From NCBI GenBank assembly GCA_032719365.1, contig CM064863.1:22701137-22765136 (forward strand): 64,000 nt of DNA, written 5' to 3'. Source of the DNA: Prinsepia uniflora (lineage: Eukaryota > Streptophyta > Magnoliopsida > Rosales > Rosaceae). The notes under the pieces are model-generated. The model was not told the origin of the DNA. It ran no database searches and worked only from the letters and a program-made list of their open reading frames with translations. Below are positions 33,196 to 46,125 of this stretch, in pieces. Each line of letters starts with the position of its first letter. The stretch's first letter is position 1. The position numbers and the translations under genes were made by a program.

Positions 33196-34471
33196 GGAAT
33201 ATTAGAAGTATTTCGATCATGAAGTGAAAAATAATTTGAAAAAGTGAATATGAATCATATTTTTGGGTGTGAATATAGCAAATCCAAATTCATAACATGA
33301 TGGCAAACTTTTGAGAGTGAGAGTCGGAGCTTTATGGGCACATGGGGGGTCCGTATGCTGACATGTCATGTTTTTGTTGGGGGATCACGTTCTCCCATGT
33401 GAGCTGTATTCCCGCCAGTGGATCCCGCGGGTTTTAGGTCAAATCTGAACCCTCTGATTTTTAATTTTTTTTTGATAGAACCCTCTGATATTCAATTCTT
33501 CGAATCTGAGGCCATTAATGTGGGTAGTTGGCCACGTACCAAATCATACCCAACACAATGTGGATTGTGGATACTGGATAGCCTCTCTTCTCTTTTATTT
33601 TTCTTTCTTTAAAATCATCGGCACCATTGTTGATTCTTAGTTGCATTATTTATGGGGAGGCCTTCAAAATAGAGTCACTGAATTCGGTTTTTCTTGTGCC
33701 ATTTTTGAGTCTTTATTCATATTACTTATTTAAGATAAATTAAAATATAAAAAAATATGTCATGAATAGTACTCATCAGGTTCTGGACATATATTAGCAT
33801 GATATGAATTTTTTATTATATATGATTTAGCTAATCAGAAATATATATTATGATGAGTTAAATTATATTAATTTTTTTAAGTATTTATATTCTTAGCTAA
33901 CTGAATTAGTAATTCTCCCTTTATTAACTTTTCAGTTTATATAATAACATATATATATATATATAAAATTACCGGAGGATTTAATTTATACGAAATGAAT
34001 AAGAATGTATCATTAAAATGAGATGCACCTATTATTTATATAAATATTATATGCTTTTAAATGATACCTCATAACACACTGAGAGAAAAAATATCTCAGT
34101 AAATAAATTAACAAAAACAAAGTTAAACCTTAATAATCAATAAAATCTTATTTTTCAATTCAAACTTTCCGTAAGTTTCTTAATTCATCTTGTTTTACAG
34201 GTGTTTGTTTTCTGGTCTTTTATGCTATGCTTTTTTTATTTTAATTTAGTTTTGTCCTGATGTATTTTCCATTCTAATGAGACAACAGTTATGTATCTGA
34301 TTTCGATGCAGATTTCTTTCTGGCATTTTTTTTCTTTTTACTTCCGATGAGTTCGTTCATGTAGAAAATCTTTATAATTACTTTTTTTTTTTTCCTGACG
34401 GCCTCCTTTAAGTTAAATTGCTTGATGTTGAAGTTCCCACGAACACAGACAATTACATTAATATTCCATCC

Positions 34472-34515
<44 letters not shown>

Positions 34516-35659
34516 TAAAAAATCACTTTAACTCTTCATGTTATTCTAACAGTTTATTTTAAGTATTAATGTTGATTATTGATTAGCATACGTACGCCCA
34601 ACTAAACCAGAGACAATGTGGATTGTGGATATGAATGTGGATGCATAGGATGGAACGGAAGGTAATTAAATACCATTAATTCATGGGTGTTTAGTCGATC
34701 AGAAAAACTTTGCACTATGATGATTAAGGGACTATGAGGGAAGAGCATTTTTAAATTACTGAGATCATTATCACCATTATCATCGTATTTCTGGGATGCG
34801 TGTGTTTTAGATGAAGATAGACAATGTGAAATGGTAAGTGGTGAACTATGACATTGCTCCACAGTCCATAGTGACGACTGTGATGGCCACATGATACATG
34901 CTATGTCACTTAGCACCTAGCTAGATGCCATATCACTTAACACGTGTCTATGTGCTCATGTTGCCATTTGGAATATCACTGTAAGAATATCATTATTAGG
35001 TATCTTGAACTTGCTCGTCAATAATTCGCCCAGGAAAAAAAAAAAAAAGACCATATATATTTTGTTGCGCAATTACCTAAATTTGCGTGCCATTTGCTGC
35101 AAGCTTTCTAAACTTTGACATATTGCAATTAGGCTACGCTAACAGTAATGCAACCCCTAAATCATCTGAAAGAAGAAAAAGGCCGGAGAGGATATGTATA
35201 TACCGTTCAATACCTGTATGGATTGAAACATGGAATTCACGGATACAAGAAATTATTCAGTTAGATATCTTTCCAAAATATATATATATATTTATAGAAA
35301 TATATCTTAGACACACTATATTGAATAAGTCTCAAGTTAGAAAATTCGGTCTCGTACTCTAGTATCACCATGCAAGTCAAAGGGGATTAATTAGTAATTT
35401 GCGAAGCAACCTATAACACTTGTCCCTGCCTACGTTACACTTAGTGGCCCCAATCATCCTCTCGAATCAACTCCACTATACTTCTGAAAGTTGAGCATAC
35501 AAGAATAGCTCAAAAGAAATCGAACTGAAGACTTGTATTGCCAAGATATAAAATATTAGCTTTTCACTTTATGTGTGCTCTGGTAGTGGGAAAATCTAAG
35601 CTCAAATCCGACCAGGTAAGTACTACATTTGACTCATTGGCTAAGATAGGAATATTCAC
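33196..35659. other. A+T-rich stretch without recognisable genes
   Basis: I see no coding region here: the short frames lack known motifs and are broken often. It holds an (AT)n run near 33946-33967, an (ATA)n run at 34473-34514, an A run near 35035-35048, and an exact 19-base direct repeat at 33555-33573 and 34613-34631. It may be old unique sequence or transposon remnants too diverged to name. Confidence 0.6.
34473..34514. repeat. (ATA)n microsatellite
   Basis: About 14 uninterrupted trinucleotide units in non-coding sequence. Confidence 0.95.
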
Positions 35660-35925
35660 TAGCATCGTCAGGCTAGATCAATGCTCGACGGAGAAGAACA
35701 TCCGCTCAGTAAGAATGAAGTCAACGACGTTTGCTTGGCTGAGCCATTCGCCAAGCAAAGCCATCGATAGGGAAGACAACGAGCAAGGTTCAAAACCTTG
35801 CCAGGTGAAGCCTTTGTCGAGCAAAGTTTATTATGAACACCTTTTCATGGCGAATGTTCGCCGGGCTAGCCTGTTCACGACAAAATTTGCTGGACGAGGT
35901 TTTCGCTGGGCAAAGTTTTAAGGTT
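35660..35925. repeat. Subterminal-type repeats, possibly of a CACTA element
   Basis: Several short related phrases occur in both orientations: TTCGCCAAGCAAAG, TTGCCAGGTGAAG, GTTCGCCGGGC, TCGCTGGGCAAAG. Dense short repeats of this sort are known near the ends of CACTA (En/Spm) elements, where the transposase binds. The neighbouring Ptta/En/Spm-type coding remnant on the minus strand fits. I did not find a convincing CACTA terminus, so the boundary is unknown. The 127-residue frame over this part is probably spurious. Confidence 0.5.
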
Positions 35926-36149
35926 TTTTAAATTTTTTTAATATTTGAATAATTATATATAATTAACATTAATATATATATGTATATATGAAAATAAATG
36001 CTATTAAAATAATAACAACAAAATTCAAATAAAAACAATATATATAAAATTAAATGTAATATTTTTACATAATTTAAAATAAAAAAATTAAGGAGTCGGT
36101 GGTGAGTTGGGATGGGCGGGGCGATCACCGTCCTAGGTGGTTCACCGTC

Positions 36150-37563
36150 CTACGAATGCGAGTCAAGGTCATTTAGCCCAATCTCACCTATTCGGTTGAA
36201 CATGAAGGTGAGTTTGACTTGAATTTGCTCGTTTTGGGCCTGAAGGAGTCCGTAATGGGCCTTGATCTCGACATTCTCAACCTGGAGGGTCTCCATGTTG
36301 TCCTTCAGCTGGGAGACCTCCTCAGGAGTGGGTCCTCGGAAAGAACTCAAAGATCGACTCGAGACGTCCCGAACGAGCCTTTTCTTGGCGTCCCATACAA
36401 CTTTCTTAGGACGCCTACCAAGTTGGCGCTCAAGGATGACAATCGACCTCCTGGGATCTGGTTGCTAGTCCTCTAGTGGGACCTCAGGTTGCTGATGTGT
36501 TAGCTATTCCCGAGTCTGCTACATGTCCTCGATCATCGCCGTCTACAAATTGGAATAAATTAATAATTAGAAAATTAATTATTAAAAAATTGAACTATTA
36601 TAGCGCGCAAACATCGAACTTACATGGATAGTGTCAGCCAACTGATTTCCTTGGCCAGCATAAACTTTCTCCCGAGAATCCACTCCTAGGAACAATGACT
36701 CAGCTGCACGACAAGCCTCATGTCGGGCCAGCAAGGGTCGCGATCTCTCGTGGTGTGCAAATTTCTTCATTGCCTGGTTTACCTTATTGGCCTTTGATTT
36801 TTTTCTGCACATTAGAAAAAACAATCAGTACTAATACTCCAAACATAAAGAAATATAAAAAGTAAATAAAAACAATCAATTACCAAAAATCCCTCGAACA
36901 CATAGTGGTCAACTCCTCTAGTGGATTTTCATGAGCTACATCAGGGGAACTCCAGCCCTTGAAGTACTCGTGCAGCTCAAACTTCCAGTCGGCGAACCGA
37001 TTCTGCCAATGGAAGTTTATGTGGGCCATGAGATCGGTGTTCTTCCCATCCCACTGAAAATTAATCTATAATACAATGTTCAAGTCTGTAAAATAATTAA
37101 AAATAATAAAAATAATGAAAATTGTAAGAAGAAAGTCAAAGTTGTAAAGCAGACCAACAATTATCGAGCATTGTAAGGGATTGGCTTTAGAAATTATCTG
37201 CCATCATCTTGGACTTGGTGTGAAGAATCATACCCATGTCCTGTACTAGTAGAGTGTGCACTTTGGCCGACGGTGCCTTCAATTGTTCCACCCACACGTC
37301 CGGGAACCGTAGGTTGGTCGGCCTGCAGATCTACTAGGACGCCAAATCCCTACTGATCCTGCGCACCTTTATGTTTTCTCCATGAAAATTCGGTGAACAT
37401 TAGTGCACTATTTGAGTAAAAAAACAAATAATAATTTTTAAACAAATCAGACATTGTACTTACCTTGGGTGAGCTGTCCAACAACGATCTCCCTTGGTAT
37501 GTCAGCTCTAGTGGCCTCTGGTTCAGTACGGGGTTGCCCCCATTTCTTACTGTGGTGGTGCCT
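36150..37563 (-). pseudogene. Ptta/En/Spm-type plant transposase, intron-containing remnant
   Basis: Minus-strand exon-like pieces have plausible splice signals: 37563-37464, then probable remnants near 37407-37190, 37053-36884, 36804-36624 and 36542-36150. The second-last pair reads RFADWKFELHEYFKGWSSPDVAHENP, then KKSKANKVNQAMKKFAHHERSRP. That is the order of the Transposase_24 (Ptta/En/Spm) domain, which normally has NK.NR.K..HT.GS. The last exon reads RRSIVILERQLGRRPKKVVWD and a coiled-coil-like tail (PEEVSQLKDNMETLQVENVEIKAHY). Three stops near its start are TAG or similar, compatible with CAG decay. The N-terminus is cut off by the LTR starting at 37564. The partner TNP2-type transposase was not found. 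Confidence 0.65.
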
Positions 37564-38428
37564 TGGAACGACCCGAAAATTTAAGGAAACTAAAATTTGG
37601 AAAACTTTTTGAAAATGGCAATTTTGCCCTTCTTGGGTCAAATGTTGACTTTTCGATCAGGGAACGTTTTGGACGATTGGCAAGTACCGCCAGTTAGGTC
37701 TTAGCGTCTTGTGTTCATAGGCAAGCGGTACGTTAAAAACAAAAGTCGAATGGTTACAATAGGGGTAAAAAAATAGTTAGACGCATTTTGGTAATTTTGG
37801 CACCATGGGTATTTTGGTCATTTTTCTTGAGAGATATTTTTTAATTTTGATATGTGTTTAGTCTAGAATGATCTGGTCTTTTTCCCCATTGTATCCTCCC
37901 ACTTATTGCCTATTTTTATATGTTTATGTTCTTGTTTGAGGAATTCGGCGGTGCATGTCCGAAGCCATGAAGGGTGTGACCCGAGAGAGGAAAACCAGTG
38001 AGAAAAGTGGGAACCAGAGGAAAGCTGAAGCTAAAGAAAGAAAGAGAGGGAGCGGAAAAGAGGGCCTGAGAGAAAGGAACACCATAAGGTCTCTATGAGG
38101 GTGAGATACCCTTCAGACCTGTAAACTTGGCATCCAACCCATGAAGTGTGAAAATCCACCAATTGAGATTCTGGCCTGGAAACTTGAAACTAAGTTTCCC
38201 AATAGCTTCTACATGTTCTTAAGACTCTAAAAAATCATTTAAACAATGTTTTGGATGCAGGGATTGCTTGGACAGCAAGGGACGACATAGGTCGTGAGAC
38301 TATGATCGATCATCCTGAAGCATAGGTAAGATAATTCTGTTTTAAGGTTACATAAATATTGATGGGTGAATTTCAAATGGATTGGACATTAAAGGGGTGA
38401 AAAATATTGAAAATCCATAAAGATATGA

Positions 38429-41400
38429 TGTAACAACCCGTTCCGAGAATTGGGATAAGTAGAGTGATTAAGGTGTGATTAGTAAGGGTAATCAAGGGTT
38501 AGGTGGTTCCGAGGGGTCCGGGAACTTAGAATGACGATTTTACCCCTGGGTCGGGCAGAAATGTTGACTTTTATTTCGGGTGGTCAATTGGGGATTTACC
38601 AGTGACCAGGACGTAGTTTAGGACGTCATGAACCCATAGACATGTGGTATGTTTGATTCCGACATCCGTGGAGGAAGTTGTGATGTTCGGAAGGTCGAGG
38701 GCATTATCGTAATTTTGATAACATAGGGGGAAAAGTTGACTTTTTGGATAATCGGGTTTTGGTAGGTTGACCTAGGATGGTTAGATAGTTCTTGTCGTCC
38801 CGAGTTCGATGACAGGCGGCACGTGTTCATCGGACTTACGAGGTGAGAGTCGGGTCTAGGAAGTTTCGGTAAAACCGTAAAAATGAGTTAACAAGAAGGG
38901 TATTTTGGTCATTGTGGCACCTTGGGATTTGTGCACAGAGGAAAGGAATGGACGGCTGGGATTGGGCCATGTGGAAGTGTGTGGAGTGGATGGTGACACA
39001 TGGCATGTGTGTAGAGGATTCTGGTGGAATCCTGTGCATTCACGGCCCAAATAATTGGGGTGCACCCGTGTTATGCATTCTGGTGCTTCGACACATAGAG
39101 AGAAACAGAGGGAGGAAATTGAGAGAATTGGGAAGCTGGTTGTGGTGGCTGGTGAGTTTGTGAGTGTGTGAGGGAGATTAGAGAGTGGGAGAGAGCAGTT
39201 GAGACGGTTGGGAGGTGAGAAATCGTGGTGTGTGCGAGTGGGGAGCCACGGGAACCAGGGAGGAACTCAGGGGGGAAAACGGAGAAGATTGAGGGCTTGT
39301 GGTGGTGCGGTGGCCGTGCACGGTGCAACGAAGACCGCGGTGGTGTCGTGAGGGCTGTGGGGAGTCGACCAGCCCCGGAGGAGCTCACGGCGGCAGCAGG
39401 AGGCAGGTAATTTCCTCATCCCCGTTTCGGTACTCTGTTTTCCGTTGAGGTTCAACGTGGAAGTCGTGACTCTGGGCTGAGAGTCGAGAGGATTGGAGGT
39501 TAGGGTAGTGATCAGGGAGGTCCTAGGTGTCGATTAGGGTGGTCGCCGTGACGGGGCCGTACACGGCGGAGCTCAGTCGAAGAGGGGTCTCTTTTACCCT
39601 GTTTCGGCAGTGAACTTCGAACGGTAAGTCGTGACGATTGGGGTTGAGTCGAAGGTCTAGGAGAGTTGGTTTAGGTTCAGTGAGGTTCAGGGAAGAGTTT
39701 GGTGAAGCCACCGTGAAGGGTGGTGAGCTGGGTGGTCGGATCGTGAAACAGAGTTTTGGGGAGGTTTGATTTCGAGCTTGAGACGACGGGTAGGAGGCTG
39801 TATCGAGGTGATTGGAGGATGGGGATGCTTAGAGTAAGGTTGGACGAAGCTATAGGAGAAGGAAGGAGGTGTTTTAGTGCAGGCACGGCGGAGAACCGTT
39901 GACGCCGGTTCAAGCTGTAGCCTACTGTGTTGAACCGGGTCGACGTGAGGTTGAAGGTGCACTGTAGCTGGCGCGTGGGGCCACGCGCAGCCACTTTGGG
40001 CGGCGCGTGGAGGCGCGTGCGGCGGTTCTGGGAGAAACGGTCAACATAGTTTTTGGTCTAGGAGTTGTTGTGAGTTCAATGGAGTTGGTTTCGGGTCAAT
40101 CGGAAGTCGTTTGAGTTGAGTTCCGCGAGGGTGAACGTTTAGGGTCCCGGGTTCTTACGTTTAGGATTCGGGGAATTTTGAGGGAATTTAGGTGAACCTT
40201 CGTAGACGTACTAGTAACGTATTTTGACGGTGTTTGACAGGATCGGGATTTCCCGAGGAAGCCGAGGATCGGGCTGGACGTGCAGGACGAGAGTAGGGCT
40301 CGGTATGTGAGTGGACCCTTTCCTTAAACTCGAGCATGCATAACTGTTTTTATACGTATTTTATGGTTTTACTTATGAATCTATGTTTATTGAATATGAA
40401 ATGATGATTTTATGTGTATGCACGTTTTTCGAGAAAAAGACGGTTTTGGCACGGTTTTCGAGAAAATGTTGGTTTTCGGATTTTGATGCCACATTTGGGG
40501 ATTTCCACCGATAAAAGTTTTCTAATAATGGTAAATGGGTTATGAAATGTGATTTGTGATTACATTTCATGGATATTTTCCGGATTTGGGTTCGGAATGA
40601 CGGTTCTGACTGCCAGAAGGGCATCAGACCAGTGATTTCGGATTCGGGTTTGGATATGGATTGGTAAATGGTTTTCAAATGATTTTGAGATTAGATTTGC
40701 TGGATCTGGATATTGGGTTTAAAGACCCGGATATATGTGACGGGGGACCGGCCGGATTGGGTTTAAAGACCCGGATTGAGTTTAAAGACTCGGGAGTTTA
40801 AAGACTCGGATATATATATATATATTGATTTTCCCCCGTAGGCCTTGAGTTTAAAGACTCGGGAGTTTAAAGACTCGGATATGATTAAGGCCTGGATTGA
40901 GTTTAAAGACTCGGGAGTTTAAAGACTCGGATAGGTCCAGCAGGTTTGATCGGGAAATTATGATTAAATTTCATGGTTTATGATATAGTTTCCTGATGCA
41001 TATGTTATGGTTTCTATAACTGTTTTATAGTGTTTCTGTTTCTTATGATGTTTTATGATAATTGATTTATAACTGTGTTCAGAACTATTGGTTATGCATG
41101 TGGTTTCAAAACGGAGGGTAAAACGCAGTTTTCTTATAAAATGGTTTTGAACATTTTACACTTTCTGGTCCACTCACATTTTGTGTTTTAACTTGCCCTC
41201 CAGGTCGTGGAGATAGCGCGGGGTCTGGACGTCGAGGCAGCGTCTGAGGCATAGAAATACCGTGAGGGATCCCGGAGTGTTTACCTTTTTCTTCCGCGTG
41301 CGTGTAATTATTATCACTTTTAGTTGTTGTACTTGTATCTATGCTCTGTGAACTTTAACTTCGGGATATGGTATTGAGGTTTTTTTTTTCTCCTGCGTCT

Positions 41401-41478
41401 GACGGGTTATTGTTGGGTTGTCAAACGGGAGCAGGATTTACCTCGGGTTTCGGGGTGAAACCGGGGTGGGTCCTGACA
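38429..41478 (+). mobile_element. Solo LTR, 3,050 bp, duplication TATGA
   Basis: The LTR begins TGTAACAACCCGTTCC, ends GGTGGGTCCTGACA, and is flanked by TATGA at 38424-38428 and 41479-41483. The hairpin is at 39971-39988, the box pair at 40307-40316 and 41168-41177, and the GTTTAAAGACTCGG array at 40714-40934 with an (AT)n run inside. The long frames on both strands between 38.9 and 40.0 kb are LTR sequence with GC-rich content, not genes. Confidence 0.95.
40714..40934 (+). repeat. GTTTAAAGACTCGG phrase array
   Basis: Two GGGTTTAAAGACCCGG phrases are followed by about six GAGTTTAAAGACTCGG phrases, interrupted by (AT)n and the shared line CCCCCGTAGGCC. It matches in layout the arrays in the LARD-like LTRs and at 48218-48360. 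Confidence 0.9.
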
Positions 41479-42377
41479 TATGACCTAGTCGGGTTGCTGT
41501 GTCGAGTAACCCTGAAATGCAAACCAGCACGAGGTGGCAGGCGACTGGACTTGTGGCTGCAATTGCAGGTGCGTGAGTGTCAGGATCCGTCCCAATCCCC
41601 CCCGGATTAACGTGGAACGCACCTGATCCTGTCTGACACGGAGTGTCAGACAAGGAAAAATTTCAACTTTAGCCCACTTGGGGCTTCAGAGTACGCTAGG
41701 ATCCGGAGGAGCAGTGTGATGTCTCGGTCTCTGCTACAGCCCGCATCTGCGATCAACCTGAAGGGTAGTCAAAAAAGCTGTGAGTGGACAAAACAAATAA
41801 TTTATAAAAACATTTTGACGAAAGGGACATTTATACCCTTCACTAAAAAGCAAGCATGCATTCGAAAATCAGTTATCAACCCATTAGGGCCTTGGCCCAA
41901 AATCGTAAATGAAACCAGTCATACGGGACACTGTCCAAATCCATGTGGGACTCAACCCAAAACCAGTATATATCATATAATATATATCATATATAAATAA
42001 TACATATAACCAATCCTGTCACAGCTTCCAAAGCTACGCGCGTGCTACCCGGGGTCTCAAATCCCAAGTCTCCCCAGGGTCCACCCAGGTCAATGTCCGC
42101 AGATCAATGACCCTCCCTGGGGGTTACAATCCATAAGCCTTCCTGAGAGTAAGGTACCCAACAGGGGCGACTCCACTCAGTTAGTGCTCCGTGACTACTC
42201 TAGGGTCCACCCAGGCTAAAGACCCTCCCCAAAGGAGACAATCCATAAATTAAGGACGATATATGAATATATATATATATATATATATATAGAAACATTC
42301 TTAAAAACTTACAAGGGATTCATTCCATGTCCCCATTAACCGTCATGAACCCAGAAATCCATTTAGGCCCGATCCGA

Positions 42378-42835
42378 AATCATAAATGTAAACCAATTGG
42401 GCCTTAAGCCCGAACTCATTACTCAACTAGGCATCGAGCCTGATATCTCAGGGTCAGTCATGATTCCAATCGTAGTGATGCGTGCAACCATCCGTCCAGG
42501 ACCACCCTTAATCTTGGTATGTCATCGTGAACGTATCAACTGATGCGACCACATCTAGATCATGGTGCACCCATCACCGATCGATATCCTGAACCGTCAG
42601 CACTCGAATCATAAATGTAAACCAATTGGGCCTTAAGCCGGAACTCATGACTCAACTAGCCATCGAGCCTGATATCTCAGGGTCAGTCACGATTCCAATC
42701 GTAGTGATGCGTGCAAACATCCGTCCAGGACCACCCTTAATTCTGGTATGTCGTCGTGAACGTATCAACTGATGCGACCACATCTAGATCATGGTGCACC
42801 CATCACCGATCGATATCCTGAACCGTCAGTACTCC
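42378..42835. repeat. 229-base tandem duplication inside the LTR
   Basis: The copies are 42378-42606 and 42607-42835, differing at only a few positions (for example TTAAGCCCGAA versus TTAAGCCGGAA). The other LTRs of this subfamily have one copy, so this is a recent local duplication. It spans a stretch with TAAACCAATTGGGCC and GATCGATATCCTGAACCGTC. Confidence 0.9.
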
Positions 42836-42906
42836 GAAGTCGAGTCTCTAGTGGCTGCTCGACAACGGGACGTGCATCGTGACCTCTCCGGAAGGAACAC
42901 ATCCCC

Positions 42907-45900
42907 TGTAACGACCCGTCCCGAATTCCTGGATTAGATTAGTGACTAATCACGATTAGTGAGGTTAATTGGTGATTAGTTGGGCACAATCGGACGAACG
43001 ATGCAAAATGATCATTTTGCCCTTGGAATGGGTAAAATGTTGACTTTTCATTTTGGCAGTCAAATGAGCTTTGGCCGATGACTGTGACGTATTTTGGGAC
43101 GTCACGAGTTCATAGACATGTGGCACGTTCAATTCCGACATTCGAGGAGGAAGTTATGACGTTCGGAAGTTCAAGGGCATTTTGGTAATTTTGGTTAAAA
43201 GGGGCAAATAGTTGAATTTTTACCTGGGAGGTCCAATGGCCGAGAACCGAGGACCATTACATAGATCAGGTCGATACGAATCGGTAGACAGGCGGCACGC
43301 TGAAATCGGACTTCGAACGGGAAAGTTATGGGTCATGGAAGGTCAATTTCACTATGCACGTACTTCGAGGCGATGATGATTTGGCAATATCTGATTGGCC
43401 AGATATTTTAAGTGGGCCCCATGGATGAGTGACAAGTGACAAGTGTCACTCATCCCATTGGCTAAAACCCCTAAATTGTGGATCTACTTAATTAAATAAT
43501 ATTATTTAATTAATTTTATAATCGAATCTATCTTCACTCAATCCTAACCATCCATTTCAATTTAATCTATCAAATCCTCACCACTCATCTCATCTCATCT
43601 ATCTCTTTTCCTTTCCCCCATCAGATGCTATCATTTTCTTTGTTCTTCCTCATAACCCGAAATCACCATATTTTCTTCTTCTTTTCTTTCAAAACCGAAC
43701 ACCACACCACACCTCACCATCACCACCCCAGCTCACCTTCATTTGTTTTGTGTGCGGCTGACCGTGAGGAATGAGAGGCTGAGGGACTGACGACGGCGAG
43801 CTACGGTGGTGGACGGCGAAGGTGAGTAGCCGAGGAACCTCATTTATTTTCAAAATTGGAAATCGGTTTTCGTGGGGTTTTAATCAAACCTAAGGATTTT
43901 TTTATGCTTCTGGGGACTATAGGAGAAGAATGGGATTGTTTTCGAGGCTTAGGACAGCCTGGAATGGCGGTGAATGGCGGAGGAAAACAAAACCGCCATG
44001 GACGGCCTTTGAAGGTTTGTTTTAATTGTTTTTCGTATGTTTGTAAGAGTGGAAAAGACAGGAAATGAACATAGGAAGCTTTAGGGATTAAAAGGAAAGG
44101 AAAAGGACAAAAAATGGACGGGTTTAGGTGTTGAACCGGTCCAGGAACCAGTGAACCCGGTTTGACGCAAGGTTGATGGTGATGCTACAATGTCGCGCGT
44201 GATCTCACGCGCAGCACCTTCCCTGGGTGCGTGGAAGCGCGTGAGGGACTATTTGGGAATGTTTTCAACGCGCGTGATGTAACGAACAATTTGGGACTGG
44301 TTTCGTGTCGATCGGATACCGTCTTGATAATTTTTCTGGGCATCGGAAAGTTTCGGATCGGGATTAAAAATAGTTAAAAATTCCAGAAAATTACGGGGCT
44401 TTAGTGGGAGGTTATTTAAGTAGTTATTAACCTTCTATTACGATTTGGATAGGTTTGGGAGTCTCGGTGACGGTGATTGGCTTGGGAGAGCCGTATGGCA
44501 CGCATATCGAGGCGGCAGCTTGGACGATCTGTGAGTGGACCTTGTTTTCTAAATTGGTGCATTCATAAATGTTTATTATATGTTTTAATACATGTTTGGT
44601 GATGCCATGAGTGTATTTGGTTGTGGTTACGTATAGACACGTATTTCGAGGTTTTGGCCTTATACGGTGCCTATACGGGTCTGTATTTCTTTGATGGTCT
44701 AAATCAAATAGTTTTGGGTTTCCAAAAGGATAAACTCGGGTATGAGACCCATTTGGTTTTTTCTTGGGCATATGACGCTATTGATGACCAACGGGTCTGA
44801 ATCGTGGTCGCGGCAGGTGCTATGTGCACGGCGATCGACTATACGACGCTCTCCTCCGGACTAGGATATGTTCCTTTCGGAGAGGTCACGATGCACGATC
44901 TGTGGTCGGGCAGCCGATTGAGGCTCGACTTTGGAGTGCTGATGGTTCAGGATATCGATCGGTGATGAGTGCACCATGATCTTGTGGTGGTCGCGTCGGT
45001 TGATTTGTTCACGGCGACATACCAGGATTGAGGGCGGTCCTGGATGGATGGTTGCACACATCATTACGATCAGAGTCATGACTAACCCTTAGATATCGGG
45101 CACGATGCCCAACTGATGTCATATGTTCGGGCACGAGACCCAGTTGTTTTACATTGATAATTTCGGGTCAGGGACCCTAGATGGATTTCCAAGTTCATGG
45201 CGGTTTATGGGAACCGGCATGAACCCTGGAAAGGTTATTGTGGTACATGACGGTTTATAGGAACCGGGCATGAACCCTTAAATGGATGTTATAGATCATG
45301 ACGGTTCAGGGGGACCGGGCATGAATGTTTATGTTATGTATATATATGTATGTATATTCATATACCTTCCTTTACTTGTACTATCTCCTCCGGGGAGGGT
45401 CGTTGGCCTGGGTGGACCCCGGAGTAGTCACGAAGCACCGACTGAGTGGAGTCGCCCCCCATTTGGATTCCTCACTCTCAGGATGGCATGGATCATAACA
45501 GGACAGGTCATTGGTCTACAGACATTGACCTTGGACTCTGAGAGACTTGGGTTTGAGACCCCAGGTACCACGCGCGTAGCTTTGGAAACCGTGACATGAT
45601 TGGTTGTGTGAATTATATGTATGTATGATATATGATATGAGATATACGATATATGATATGTGATGTGTACAGGTTTTGGGATGAGCCCCGTATGGATTTG
45701 GGCAGTGGCCCATATGGTTGGTATCTTCATGGATTTGGGCAGTGGCCCGTGTATTCGGTTTCATTTACGATTTTGGGCTAAGGCCCTAATGAACGGTTTG
45801 ATAAATGGTTTTCGAATGCATGCATTCTTTTTAGTGAAGGGTAAAAATGTTCTTATGAAATGTTTTTATAAACTCTTTGTTTTGTCCACTCACAGCTTTT

Positions 45901-46092
45901 AATGTTTTGACTGCCCTTCAGGTTGACAGCGGATGTGGACTGTAGCAGAGACCAAGATATCACATACCTCCTCCGGATCCTAGCGTACTCTGATAGCCCG
46001 AGAGGGCAAAGGTTGGAAATATCCCTTGTCTAACACTTCGTGTCAGACGGGAGCAGGGCCATCCCGCGTTAATCCTGGGACGGGTCTTGTCA
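42907..46092 (+). mobile_element. Solo LTR, 3,186 bp, duplication TCCCC
   Basis: The LTR begins TGTAACGACCCGTCCCG, ends GGACGGGTCTTGTCA, with TCCCC at 42902-42906 and 46093-46097. It belongs to the same subfamily as 8772-11887. A perfect 18-base hairpin (GCGCGTGA/TCACGCGC) is at 44195-44212, the boxes are at 44531-44540 and 45884-45893, and hairpin phrases lie at about 45195-45325. No gene. Confidence 0.95.
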
Positions 46093-46125
46093 TCCCCAGT
46101 CCGGAGGCGAGTGTCGTATCGTCCG

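Noticed and set aside
35538..35921. 127-residue open frame
   Set aside because: It overlaps short inverted phrases typical of transposon subterminal repeats and has no recognisable motif.
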